Below are positions 1 through 10,558 of a stretch of 64,000 nucleotides of DNA, one piece after another. Location of the stretch: positions 2,852,001 through 2,916,000 of the forward strand of contig JAAXNY010000008.1 of assembly GCA_013420905.1 (NCBI GenBank), read 5' to 3'. Below the pieces are notes generated by a model that was not told where the DNA came from, did no database searches, and saw nothing but the letters and a program-made list of their open reading frames with translations. The stretch is from Collybia mongolica (Eukaryota > Basidiomycota > Agaricomycetes > Agaricales > Clitocybaceae). Made by a program: the position numbers and the translations under genes. Position 1 is the stretch's first letter. Each line of letters opens with the position of its first letter.

Positions 1-1869
1 AACCTTCAGGAGTGGGAACTATATCAAGGTATCCACTCGCTCCGCCGACCGTCAAAGATGAAGGGAGTGGGTGGATGTTTTGGTCCTATATCGGAGCCGA
101 ATTAGAGCTTCGCCACTATCAAGGGAATGGGAGAGCGTACATTATCGATCCATCCAGCATCGCCATGCTCGCCCTTCTTACCCAACTTGCGGACAACGGT
201 TCCCCGTGACCTGAGCGGGACGTTTTCGTTGTCGAGATCGAACAGGACGACATTACCGTCGTCTGCGTTTCTATTCACCTCTTTCAGGAGGAGCGATGAG
301 TTGGCAACCCAGGCGACCTCCATGATGACACTATTGTCGATAGGGTGGCGGTCGTTCCAGTATAATTCGTAGGTTGCGTTTTTGCCGGACGCATCAGAGC
401 CTGAGTCTTCTTGGTGCCGTTTGAGATCGAAGACATGGACTGATACCAAGGGGTTATTGTATCCTGGCTTAGGGTATTTCATGGTGACGTCTTTGGTATA
501 TGGAATGACGGCGTCAGAGTCTTCCGTGGGATTATAGATAGGGAAGTTGAATTCGTCGACGGATGTTTCGTCGAATGCAAGGAAAGCGAGCTTTGAGGAG
601 TCGGGGGACCACCATAGGGCAGAGGGCCCCGAGAATATCTCTTCCTCGTAAACCCAGTCAGGAACCCCGTGGAAGAGGGAAGCATTTCCGGAGCTGGTGA
701 TACGAATAGGGGTGGCAGACGGTCTGTGGTACATGTTCTCAGCTATTGATCAGTCTCAGTGGGTTAGCTACGTACGATAAGTCAGTGAGAACGTAGAGAT
801 CGTTGTTAATAACATAGGCTATCGAGTTTCCTGTTGGAGACCACATGGCATATGCGGTTTCTGAGGGTTTCGAGGGAGTTGTGATAGGGAACGTGCTCTT
901 TTCCGCGATGTTGTGAACATAATAGTTGCCAAAGCTTGACCATCGCCATTGCTTGAGAAGATAGTGAGCATCCGCAAGGATCCTGAAATCTATGATATGT
1001 ACCTTACGATAGTCGGCCTTCACGAGGATATACTTCATGTCGGGAGATATTTGCCAATCAGACCACCAAAGTTGCTGTCCGTTCTCCTAAATTCCAGATG
1101 CTAATCAGGATCCAACCATTTCAACTTCAAATGAGTCGCTCACGTCCTTGATGTCGGTTCGGTAGACCAGAGTTTTGGAGGAGTTTGTCTTGAGATCTAT
1201 CAACTTGATGGCATTGTCCTCAATGAGGGAGAACACCCCATCTCCCGCTATTCTCGCATAATCGAACTTAATAGTCGAGCAAGATCTTGAGCCAACCACC
1301 ACTCACCCTCTGGAACCCAGTGTATATACCTAGTGTTTGCACTGAAAGTTCCATTGAAAATGTGGTCCATGCCAAACTTTCTTGACCCTGGCCTATGTTG
1401 TGGCGACTCGATGTAGGCTTGCGCAGCTATTAAGCCAATGATAGCGGCGAGTCCAACGAGCGAAATGAGCATTATGACAAGGAAACGCAGTGATGCTGGT
1501 CTCTGTAGGGCAGTACATATGTTATGAGTTACAGCGCTTGCATACGAGGGCTGGCAAAGAAGTATCCGCCTGCTTATGTCCATCAAATGTACGAACCTTC
1601 TTGTCACCAGGATCTCTATGTTCGGACCCAGACGGGAAGCCATCCCCAAGCTCAGCTATTCCTGGGCTGGAAGGCACATGTTTCTTCTCTAGAAGTGAGC
1701 CACTCTCATCGTCCTCGTCGTCTGAACTTGGTGGATCGAAGGGGCCGTCTCCGTAGTAGGTGGGTGGCCGAACCTGTGAGACTGGACTTCCGGCTCGACT
1801 TGAGGTCGAAGCAGTGATGCTCCTGCCCCCCTCTCTTTCCGGGAGCCGTTCATAGAGCGGCTGAGGCAT
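1..1869 (-). CDS. DAP2: Dipeptidyl aminopeptidase, type II membrane protein (partial, C-terminus outside window)
   Basis: Spliced minus-strand gene starting at ATG 1869 and running off the left edge. The first exon encodes an acidic cytosolic tail; after an intron at about 1503-1545 comes one strong membrane segment (LRFLVIMLISLVGLAAIIGL), which suits a type II vacuolar or Golgi membrane protein. Later exons read through the beta-propeller of the DPP IV family: WVPEG, KLIDLKT, SAIAYV-like blades, PSALWWSPDSSKLAFLAFDE (602-650) and YPKPGYNNP, all typical of yeast DAP2/STE13. The last visible exon (1-about 84) continues with YLDIVPTPEG after an intron at about 85-136. The alpha/beta hydrolase domain with the catalytic Ser-Asp-His triad lies beyond the window. 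The family removes X-Pro/X-Ala dipeptides from N-termini. DAP2 versus STE13 cannot be decided; the symbol is a family label. Confidence 0.9.
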
Positions 1870-2051
1870 ACTAGGGGCGAATCTGAATGATGGTGGAGGA
1901 TGGGAGCAACAGAGTAATGACAGGACGGAAACAAAACTAAACCTAACCCTAAAATAGCAACTGGCTATGTTTCTTGCTCACCAATTGTCACCCTGCATGG
2001 CCCTTGACACTGCCTAGTGCTACATTTGTCAAAAATCTCATTCCTATAACG
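1870..2051. promoter_or_regulatory. Divergent promoter between dipeptidyl aminopeptidase and SYS1 genes
   Basis: Only 182 bp separate the two divergent start codons, so both promoters must overlap here. The stretch includes a telomere-like double repeat at 1939-1953 (AACCTAACCCTAAA; TTTAGGGTTAGG on the other strand). No TATA box is evident. That the repeat is regulatory is inference. Confidence 0.5.
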
Positions 2052-2889
2052 ATGGCACGACCACGGAATTCTAATTGGGATCCTATTTTGCTCATATCTC
2101 AGGTATGGAGCTGATAGCTTCGTCATACTTTCCAATGTTGCGCTGATCATCCGCATGTTCGAAACGCTAAAAGATTGTCTCAATGCAAAGCCTGCACTAT
2201 CTAACACTATCGCTATTCATTCCACCACTGCTTAGCATGTTTGCGGAACCAATATCGCTGAACTACGAAGGGGGTGCGGCAAACGTTGGTGAGTTACGAA
2301 AATGGCCGGGGAGGTCCTCGTTCTTACCACGTTCACACAGGCATGATAATGGACTGGCGAGAGATGGCAGGGCGCGCGACGGTCCGGGGGATACATGGAG
2401 AGGATAGATGGAGCTCGTACTCGTGGGCCTGGATTGGGGGCAAACGGGTTGGTTATGGGCTGCATGACGATCGGTGGGACGGGAGAGTGGACCCCTTGCG
2501 CGGCTGGATAATCGCGCTTTGTTGGATCATAGCGTGCTCTGCAGAGTTTGTGCTCTCAATATTACGTTCAATGAACACTACTCATAAAATTACATTCCAG
2601 CACCTATTTCTTATATGCGCTCATTCGGCGACCCCGGCTGATCTTGGACTTTGCCCTGACATTAGTCTTCAACCATCTGGTCTTGACGACTTATTACTCT
2701 GCGTCTATACCGACGTCTCTCTTCTTCTGGCTCGTCATGATTGGGGGTTCTGTATTAACAGTCATCGTTGCAGAGCAGCTCTGTGTGAAACGAGAAATGA
2801 ATGAGGGCTTGGCCGTCCCACCCGTGCAGACCGATGAGGAGGCGGTTGATGACATGGAGCTGGGTGTCTTATTACCTAGGAGAGATTAA
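2052..2889 (+). CDS. SYS1: SYS1 family Golgi integral membrane protein
   Basis: Four exons join in frame: 2052-2102, 2174-2288, 2341-2533 and 2601-2889. The start gives MARPRNSNWDPILLISQ followed by IVSMQSLHYLTLSL, the N-terminal WDP...SQI signature of SYS1. The last exon carries LILDFALTLVFNHLVLTTYY and SLFFWLVMIGGSVLTVIVAE, matching the last transmembrane helices of the family, then an acidic tail. SYS1 forms a Golgi receptor for ARL-type GTPases (Arl3/ARFRP1) and supports trans-Golgi traffic. The third exon encodes a hydrophilic insertion of about 50 residues, rich in Gly, Arg and Trp, between helices 1 and 2, longer than in animal SYS1. The donor of intron 3 (GTGCTC) is weak, but it is the only one I found that keeps phase and gives the expected ATYFLYALIRRPRL sequence. 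Confidence 0.88.
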
Positions 2890-5800
2890 TATGGAGCGCA
2901 TGATCATGATTTATTAGGCAAGGCTTCTTCATTATTTTCCTCAAAGTTAGCCCCATGGATGACCATTAACTCCACAGCATCAATGAATTGACGGCTGTCT
3001 TTTGTATTTCTAACGTAACTGGCTTTCGTCAATTCCAGGTGCTTCGGATTATAGCCAGGCCAGAGTCTGCTCCTCGGGGAATAAGGTCTTGGTGGATAAA
3101 TGAACCCAATCTCGGAACCTTACACACGCCTACCTATCGAATTCTCTCACTAGCGGTCCTCTTTCGTGGAACAGTGTCACAGGACCCATATGTATGAACG
3201 CCACTTTGCATGATCCCTTCTCATCTTGGTGTCAATCTTCTGTTAATCTCCCCCAATATGAACGGTTAAAGGGGGATCCGGACATCCATTCTCTTCCTCT
3301 TCGCCTCTGAACCTAATTTCATTACTTCTCTTGGCCTGATAGATATCTATTCACTGGAATGGGGGACTGAAGCAAGTCGATGCCGAGCTGCGTGGCACTC
3401 ATTGCTACCAGTGCATATTACCCGACGAACTCTGCTCTAAGATTGGCTCGTTCCCAAGTGCTTCGCTCTTCCATTTCCAGGCTAAGAGGCGGGTATCAAA
3501 TATTTCTGCATCATATAACTACCGAGTATCCCACCCCATAGCGAACTCCGCACCTCCCGCCATAAAACCCCGTCTACCTGTCTCCCTTACGTCGAACTAT
3601 GTGAGTCTTTATACTACAACATCTCAATGTATGGTGTATGGGCTGTTTGATTCTATGAGTATGAAGCCCTTACGCCGTCCAAGCTCAGGACTTCTAGTTG
3701 ACTCATTCATTCATGCATTTCGAATTCATTCCCATCGGTGAAGCATTTATATCCGCCATAGCGCCACGGTCGGCTGGGTTCCCCACTCCTGATTTCAAAT
3801 TATAGCCTCCTGACCCCCTCCGGTAAAGTTGACCCCACATTTTATCCTTGGCCTTAAATTCGAATCATAGGTCTAGCTGTGATGCGACTCTCGTCATAAC
3901 TTTTACGAGCAGTAGCTCTTCTTCCTAGGCAAAATCTCCGTGATTCGACGAGGATAAACTAGGATGACAAATGTTTGACAATCCAAGCCATTTGCTGCCC
4001 TGGGTATGTCGAAATTTTTCTAATTGCTTACATGAATATCTAATATATAGTGATGAGGGAACAATGTTCGGACGATATAGTTCATTTACGTCCGGCGTAT
4101 TGGGGACTATTTTGCTCGCTATCTATACCACATTGAGTCTCTTCTCCGAAATGTGACCGCCATCTTCGGAAACCTCGACCTGGAGTATTCCATACACTCC
4201 TGAAGGCGGTTAATTCTCATTCGCCTTATCTAAAGTTACTTTTATGAAGAATTGAAATGACGACATCCGTACTGTTCGCCTGAATAGCCTTCGGAGACGA
4301 ACCACTATAGTCATAATAACTCATTCTTGATCCACACATGCCCATTAAATTGAACGCCTCATTGTAGAAAAAAAATCCACGCTGTCGCTCCAGTTACAGC
4401 AGCGCTCGAGTAATTTTCGACGCCAGGCGCACCGGGCCGGATCATGTAAACCACCAACCGCCTCGTCGCAGTTTACATTATGCTCTTGCTTAGGCCCACC
4501 ACCGCGCCCCTGTCGTGGTATACTACTCCGATGCTCAACTACAGCAGGGCTGCTGCACTGAATATTATTGTGTGCTCCTCCCTCTTCCGCCAGTAGGAAT
4601 TTTACGGCACAACTTCGACGAAATCCAATTTCTTTGGTACTCCGCCGACCACCCTGGAAACATGGACAAGTACACTATTCCGAGCCTACTCCAATCTTTC
4701 AATCAACCGTAGACTTCATCGTATAATTTCGTGGCCGCTTTACCTGCATCCTCGAATAGGAACCATTTTATTTGATTATGCAGTGCTCCCAGGAACGCCT
4801 TGAAGCCAACAATATCACTTATTGACACACTGTTTACGGTCCGGTGCGTGAGGCGTTGTCCGCAGGGTCGTATTCACTTGCCCACGGAATGACGACGGAC
4901 GTCGATCCAGCCCTTGAAACTTGTGTTTTTCATTGAGGCTCCATGAGCTTAACTCCTTGACGTTTACGTGGATACGCCTCGATGATGTCTTCATTCATGA
5001 CCGGGATATTTTCCGACACGGATACCATAGTGAGTCGGGATGTCCTGACCGCCCTTATCAATCATTTCCGCACAAACTGCACATAGTGTTCAGATTTTAG
5101 CCTCATGACGATGAAGGCATCATCATGGAATCACACAGAACAATATGTCGAGATTTGTGGATGTTCCGTGACTTAAACTAAGAAGTTGTTCAGGAACACA
5201 GATCACAGAAGCTATGGCATAAGAACACTGTATAACAAAATGGACCCCGATTCTGAATGCTAAGCGCCCAAGATTATCGTAGTAGGTTGATCTCTAAGGG
5301 TTCGGTCACCAGAATTTCGAGGTTCTCCTGCCTGTCCGGGCAAAGTAATCGCAGATCCTAGAGATCGACCTTCCCGGCTCCGCTCTTCCTACATTGCGCA
5401 GTCAAGCCTCCGCAAAGACCATTGGATATCTCGATCAAGGCCGGCTTCTTCTTTATTGTACTAAGTATGGGTTAGAAACATGACTGGGGTGGGCGCACTA
5501 AATCCCAACATTTCGAAGACAAACCAGAATTTCGCTCACCGCACCTGGTAGCGCATGGTCTATGTACAGGTCCTATTCTTTCACACTTCCTGCATTGGAT
5601 GATGGGCCGGCGAAGCTGAGATCAGCAGGGACATCCAAATACCGGTGTAGTTGGATCACAGTCAGTCGCGTGCGCTTCTGGCCTTCCAATTTGGTCCGAA
5701 GGTCGAGGTTTTTGGCATGGGCGTCAAGGGGATACCGTCCGCATCGCTGCAAGTAAAAGCTGTTAAAGTTCGCTGAGGTTACATGTCGGACGCCTTGACG

Positions 5801-7118
5801 TTCCATAAAGCTCAAAATGCTCGTTAGCTTTAGCTACGGTCTACTGCTTCGAATTCTTGGCATTATATTTCTGGCGAGCCGTCAATTATCTCCTTGGCCC
5901 TAAACGGTACGAAGGAACCCAACAGGATTGGGCTGGCATGTTGCAGGGCTCCGGTTGGGGCATGAGGCCGTCATTCCTGTCCCCTACGGACACGCGTCGT
6001 GCTTGGCAGTCAATGGTCCGAGAGTTATTGGTGAGGGGGGGCGGCAACCATTTTGCGAAGGCAACGTTGTGATGAATATGGGTTCAGCCGATGCTGTCAG
6101 GCAATAGGATTGTGGGCCGTTGCATTATGGGTGACACGTCAGTCGTCTCCGGACTTGTGGACACCATCGACTCCTAAGTGATGGTCAGAGGGAGGGAAGT
6201 GGATGTTTATTTTCGTCACCTGTGTTTGATATGAGAAGTAGCGAGGATATAGATCCTATCTCACTTTCCCCACAGTCCCGGTTCCCAGGTCTTTGGCGCC
6301 ATCGCTCCTCTCATCCAGAAAGGTGTCAATGTTTGTGGATTGAACCAACAATCGTTAATGACAGATATGGGTAGTATTATTACGACTGCTGGGATTTGTT
6401 GGTCGTAAGTGAACAAGTAAGCTCGAGTCCAGATCCAACAAGGTTAGCACCGGCTACTTATATGAGTGAAATTTGATTTGGAAAAATGGAATGGAAATAT
6501 ATTTGCCGCGGCCTGATCGTAAACAACTACGTTTAGTTGTAAACAATCTTGTAATCTAGCGACTTTCCGGCTTGGATTACAGTTGGTACGACAAATTGTG
6601 ACATGTATCGGTTGTTATATGACTCTTTTCCTCGCAGAAACCTGCGATAATAGTGCCTATAATGGGATTTGATCATCCCGGGCAGTTCAGGGTCCATATT
6701 GAGGCGGCTTCCCCGACGCCACCTCAGGTTCGACTTGCACAACTCGTGGGGAGAAACGTAAAGCCGACGGCGACTAGTGATAGTAACAAAAGGTTCGAGA
6801 GTCGCAGTAAGGGGGGGAGGAGGCCAAAATTCCTGTGTACGCTACAACCAGTTCTGCGGAGGAGTCAGACTGTGTCAGGCTCAGCCGACTGAGCGACAGG
6901 CGCCCAGGGTGACTGATCTGGACACTTGATACTTGATATCATCGGGTCTGCACCGAAATCTGGGATAGGTGCCGCGGAAATTTCGTCCCTCACAGGCGCT
7001 ACCCTGCTTCGGTACACGAGGCACATATCAAACCCATTTAAGGCCGACGCGTAAGGTTACCACCGCCTGCTCTTTCTTTCCCTTGCTCCCACTACTTTTC
7101 TTCAACGTCCGACCAGTC
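2890..7118. other. 4.2-kb stretch without a recognisable gene
   Basis: Only short open frames occur, on both strands, with no family motif, no long ORF, no LTR and no tRNA box pattern. The longest candidates (5857-6072 and 6653-6892 on +, 6533-6742 on -) have no recognisable similarity and no convincing splice partners. The last 200 bp include the 5' region of the downstream BCS1-like gene. It could hold a non-coding RNA, a heavily decayed element or a lineage-specific intron-rich gene. Confidence 0.5.
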
Positions 7119-10100
7119 ATGGACGCCATTAAGAGTATCCTCTCGCCACTGGGCATGAACACTGGAGCCATTCAAGACACTCTAGTATGTCTCCTGTCAT
7201 CTAATATGGTCCTCAACATCTGACTCATGAATTCACACCAGAAACTCGTTGTCATTGGTGGGACTGTAGAGACAGCTCGTCGTGTTTCAGTATCAGCTTG
7301 GAATGGTTTTGTCGATTGTGTGTTCCCACCCCTGTTCAATTGCTCAAGTGTCCTCATCCAATGTATTCTAGCTTTCTTCCTTACAGCTCATTTCAGCCAG
7401 GAAGACTATCCCTACGACTGGTAGGTCCTCGAACCACCTGTTGCCTATTCTGCTAATGGTCGTTTCTACAGGCTGATGCATTGGCTCGCCAAGGTATGGT
7501 ATAACATTTAAAGTATACCCCTCTCTGCTGACATCTTGCACTTGACAGCAACCAGCATGGGGACGTAGCAGGGAATTCGAAATTACTACTCGCTCAGTTG
7601 GTCGAAACGGATTGACGCAGACTACTACGGGTGATTTGGAAGAGGATGAGCAGGATGATGATGACGATGATGGGCTTATGCAGGGCCGGGGAAAGCGGAA
7701 GGTTGCCTTCATGCCTAGCCTCGGTAAGTGTTGTTCAACGGCGCTCTCAAAGCTTATTGATCTGTACCACAGATACTACACATACCATCTATTACCGCGG
7801 TCACTGGCTGAGGGTAAGTGTTCGGGTGAAGCGGAGTAATACACCGGAGATAGTTATTGACATAAACGTCCAATAGATAACACGAACAAAGCGCTACCCT
7901 GATTATGGACACGGAGCTGCACTCAAGATTAGGTATGTCTCCGTAGTTATCGGTGATTGAAATAGAGGCACTCATCATCTAATCAGCGTTGTCGCACGGA
8001 ATAATGATATTCTGAAGAAGCTCGTATTAGAGGCCAAGCGGGAGTATGAGAAAGATGCCGAACATCGTGTCCACATCTTCATGGCTGACACGTAAGTGAT
8101 ATATGTCTCATAAAAGTAACTTAATCTTGATCTACTTTCTGTAGCACTTATGGATGTTGGAGATGGAACGGTGCAAGGCAAAAGCGCCCCATGAGTTCGA
8201 TTGTCCTTCAACCCGGAGTGAAAGATATGCTTCTGGCCGATTGCAAAGACTTCTTATGTTCGGAGGAGTGGTATGTATTTTGACCTACATCATTGACATT
8301 TCATTACTTACCGTGGTCATCTCAGGTATGCCGAACGAGGTAATGTCGGGACACATTTCTAACACTGTTATTAATGTATATATCTAGGCATTCCATTCCG
8401 GAGAGGGTATCTATTGCATGGAGTACCTGGAAGGTTTGTCATGGTTTACGTTCATTTTGTGGTTCAGCTTCTGACTAATTTCAATAGTGGCAAGACTTCG
8501 CTTATTCATTCATTGGCTGGAGAGTTAGGACTTGACATCTATGTCGTATCCTTGTCGTCAAAAGGGTATGAATTCTCACAGCTATCTTTACTTGGTTCGC
8601 TTATAGATTCGACATAGAATGAGTGATAACACGTTAACGACATTAATGGGTCATGTACCAACGAGGTTAGTCCGGGAAATGAAATGATTGAGTTTTTTTA
8701 TACTGATTGATTCCGGACAGATGTATACTGCTTTTGGAAGATTTGGACGCTGCATTTACGCGTTCGGTCAGCCGTGATTCCTCCTCCACCGGAGCCCCCA
8801 CATCTACGTCTACTACAGCTACAGCTAGTACCACCGCTGAGGCTACTGACGGTTCGACATTGAGTTTGAGTGGTCTTCTTAACAGTCTCGATGGAGTTGC
8901 AGCAGCAGAGGGCAGGTAAGCTTATCACACGTTCAACAGCTGTTGTCATCGCTTAAGACCTATGTCATAGGCTTCTCTTTGCCACAACAAACCATATTGA
9001 ACGTTTAGATCCTGCCCTTAGCCGACCGGGCCGCATGGATGTCTGGGTAAATTTCACACATGCGACTAAGTGGCAAGCAGAAGGAATCTTCAAGTGTTTC
9101 TTCCCCTACAAGCCATCTACGGCAGTGACGACGCAAACTGGTGCTAAGGATACATCTCAGAAGAACCTTCCTGGTTCCAAGCGCAAGTCATCAACGCACG
9201 CCATTCCTCTTTTGAGTGAAGATGAGATTACTGAACTTGCGAAACGATTTGGTGCTGCGATCCCAGAAGACGAATTAAGTGTAAGTCAATAATGTTCGAA
9301 CTACTCGCGCTACATGTATGCTGAAAGACTTGTCTTACATAGGTGGCAAGTCTTCAAGGGTACCTCCTTAAGAACAAGACCCGTCCACGCGAGTGTGTTG
9401 ATGAGGTCGATGAGTGGATCATTCAAGAGCGTGAAACCCGTGAGAAACTCAAGAAAGAAAAGGCAGAGGTTCTACCCTCATCCCCTTGGTTATGCTTGTC
9501 AGCTTCTTACAGCTTTTTTCCCATATAGCGCGAAGCCAAAGAGAAGAAGGAGGCCGAGGAGAAAGAGAAGAAAGAGGTAATTATGGATGCATCTTGTTTA
9601 TCGTTGCTGTTTTCTGACAACCCTTTTTTCACAGAAAGAAGAGAAGGAGGCTAAAGAGGTATTTTCCCATGATTATTTCTTTTGTTCTCGTCTGATCCTT
9701 TCCGCGCGTTTTCTTCATCAAGAAAGAGGAAAAGGAAACTAAGGAAGTATGTTGGCCCTTTTCTCAATTCAGGACATGAGGTTAACGCTTCTATTATCAG
9801 AAACTAGAAAGAAAGGAAGCTCGCGCCAAGGCCAAAAAAGCCCTTCGGGATGCTGTGGCGAATAGTGATTCTTCTGTGACCAGCACCCCAACCACCTCAA
9901 CTGAAACACCTTCAGCAAAGCCCACCACTTCTACCAGCGAGTCCTCTTCAAGCTCGAGTTCGGAGTCAGAGACGACTGGCGTCGATGCTGACACCGAAGA
10001 GAGCGTGACGTCAGAAGATGAATCTGACAAGACGGAGGAGCCCGTCGTCAAAGAAGAGGGCAAGAAGGAGAAGTGGGTCGCAGTCAAGGGACAGGCACAA

Positions 10101-10136
10101 TCTGTGGCAACGGAAACTGCGGCTGCGGAGTCGTAA
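7119..10136 (+). CDS. BCS1: BCS1-type AAA ATPase with extended charged C-terminus
   Basis: Many-exon gene beginning [17 protein letters not shown] at 7119. The BCS1 N-terminal domain (RGHWLRVTRTK-like, [25 protein letters not shown]) is followed by [15 protein letters not shown] joined over an intron to [20 protein letters not shown] (Walker A), [12 protein letters not shown] (Walker B, about 8720-8757), a Ser/Thr-rich insertion, [17 protein letters not shown] and [18 protein letters not shown] (sensor/arginine-finger region). Yeast Bcs1 is a mitochondrial inner-membrane translocase that inserts the Rieske protein into complex III; fungi carry many paralogs of unclear role. After the AAA domain this protein adds a Lys/Glu-rich helical stretch encoded by tiny exons (9529-9746) and a Ser/Thr-rich acidic tail ending at 10136, absent from canonical Bcs1. 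An acidic Asp run lies near 7650-7670. The tail argues for a paralog rather than the complex III factor. Confidence 0.9.
9529..9746 (+). repeat. Tandem 24-nt micro-exons encoding Lys/Glu octapeptides
   Basis: Within the BCS1-like gene, exon 9529-9576 (48 nt) encodes [16 protein letters not shown], exon 9635-9658 (24 nt) encodes KEEKEAKE and exon 9723-9746 (24 nt) encodes KEEKETKE. The exons are separated by 58- and 64-nt GT-AG introns, all in phase 0. The 48-nt exon is two 24-nt units, so the arrangement looks like repeated exon duplication with intron gain or loss. Confidence 0.8.
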
Positions 10137-10558
10137 GGACCGCCCTGTGGTTTTACCCCGTCGATGCTGCTAAAGGCTGCTTTGATGTTTCGTCCCGTAT
10201 CCGGGATTCTGCTCGATATCGCTCCCGCTCTCCGCCGTTTGCTATCTTGACTGCGTTCCTTGGTTGCCTGCGTTCTCTGGTCGTTTGCGTGGTTGGGTGT
10301 TTTTTATCGGGCCCGCGTGTTCATACTTACATACAGTATAGACAAGAATGATATCGCTTTGTGGACCGTTCCACCTCACATCGCACTCGCTGCCTTTGTA
10401 CCCTTTGAGTGCGTCGGGAAAATTTCGTGTCATGGCTTATGTCTAATATCGTCCAGGCTTTGTTTACATTAAAGTATCGTGTATAAAGGTTGAGATGGAT
10501 CGTGCTGGGTAACTGGGTGTAATCTATGATATATCTCCATTATCCTGCTATGGGTGAT
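10137..10558. other. Shared 3' region of convergent BCS1-like and VPS1 genes
   Basis: 422 bp between two stop codons that face each other. It should contain both 3' UTRs and polyadenylation signals. I see no additional gene. Confidence 0.5.
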
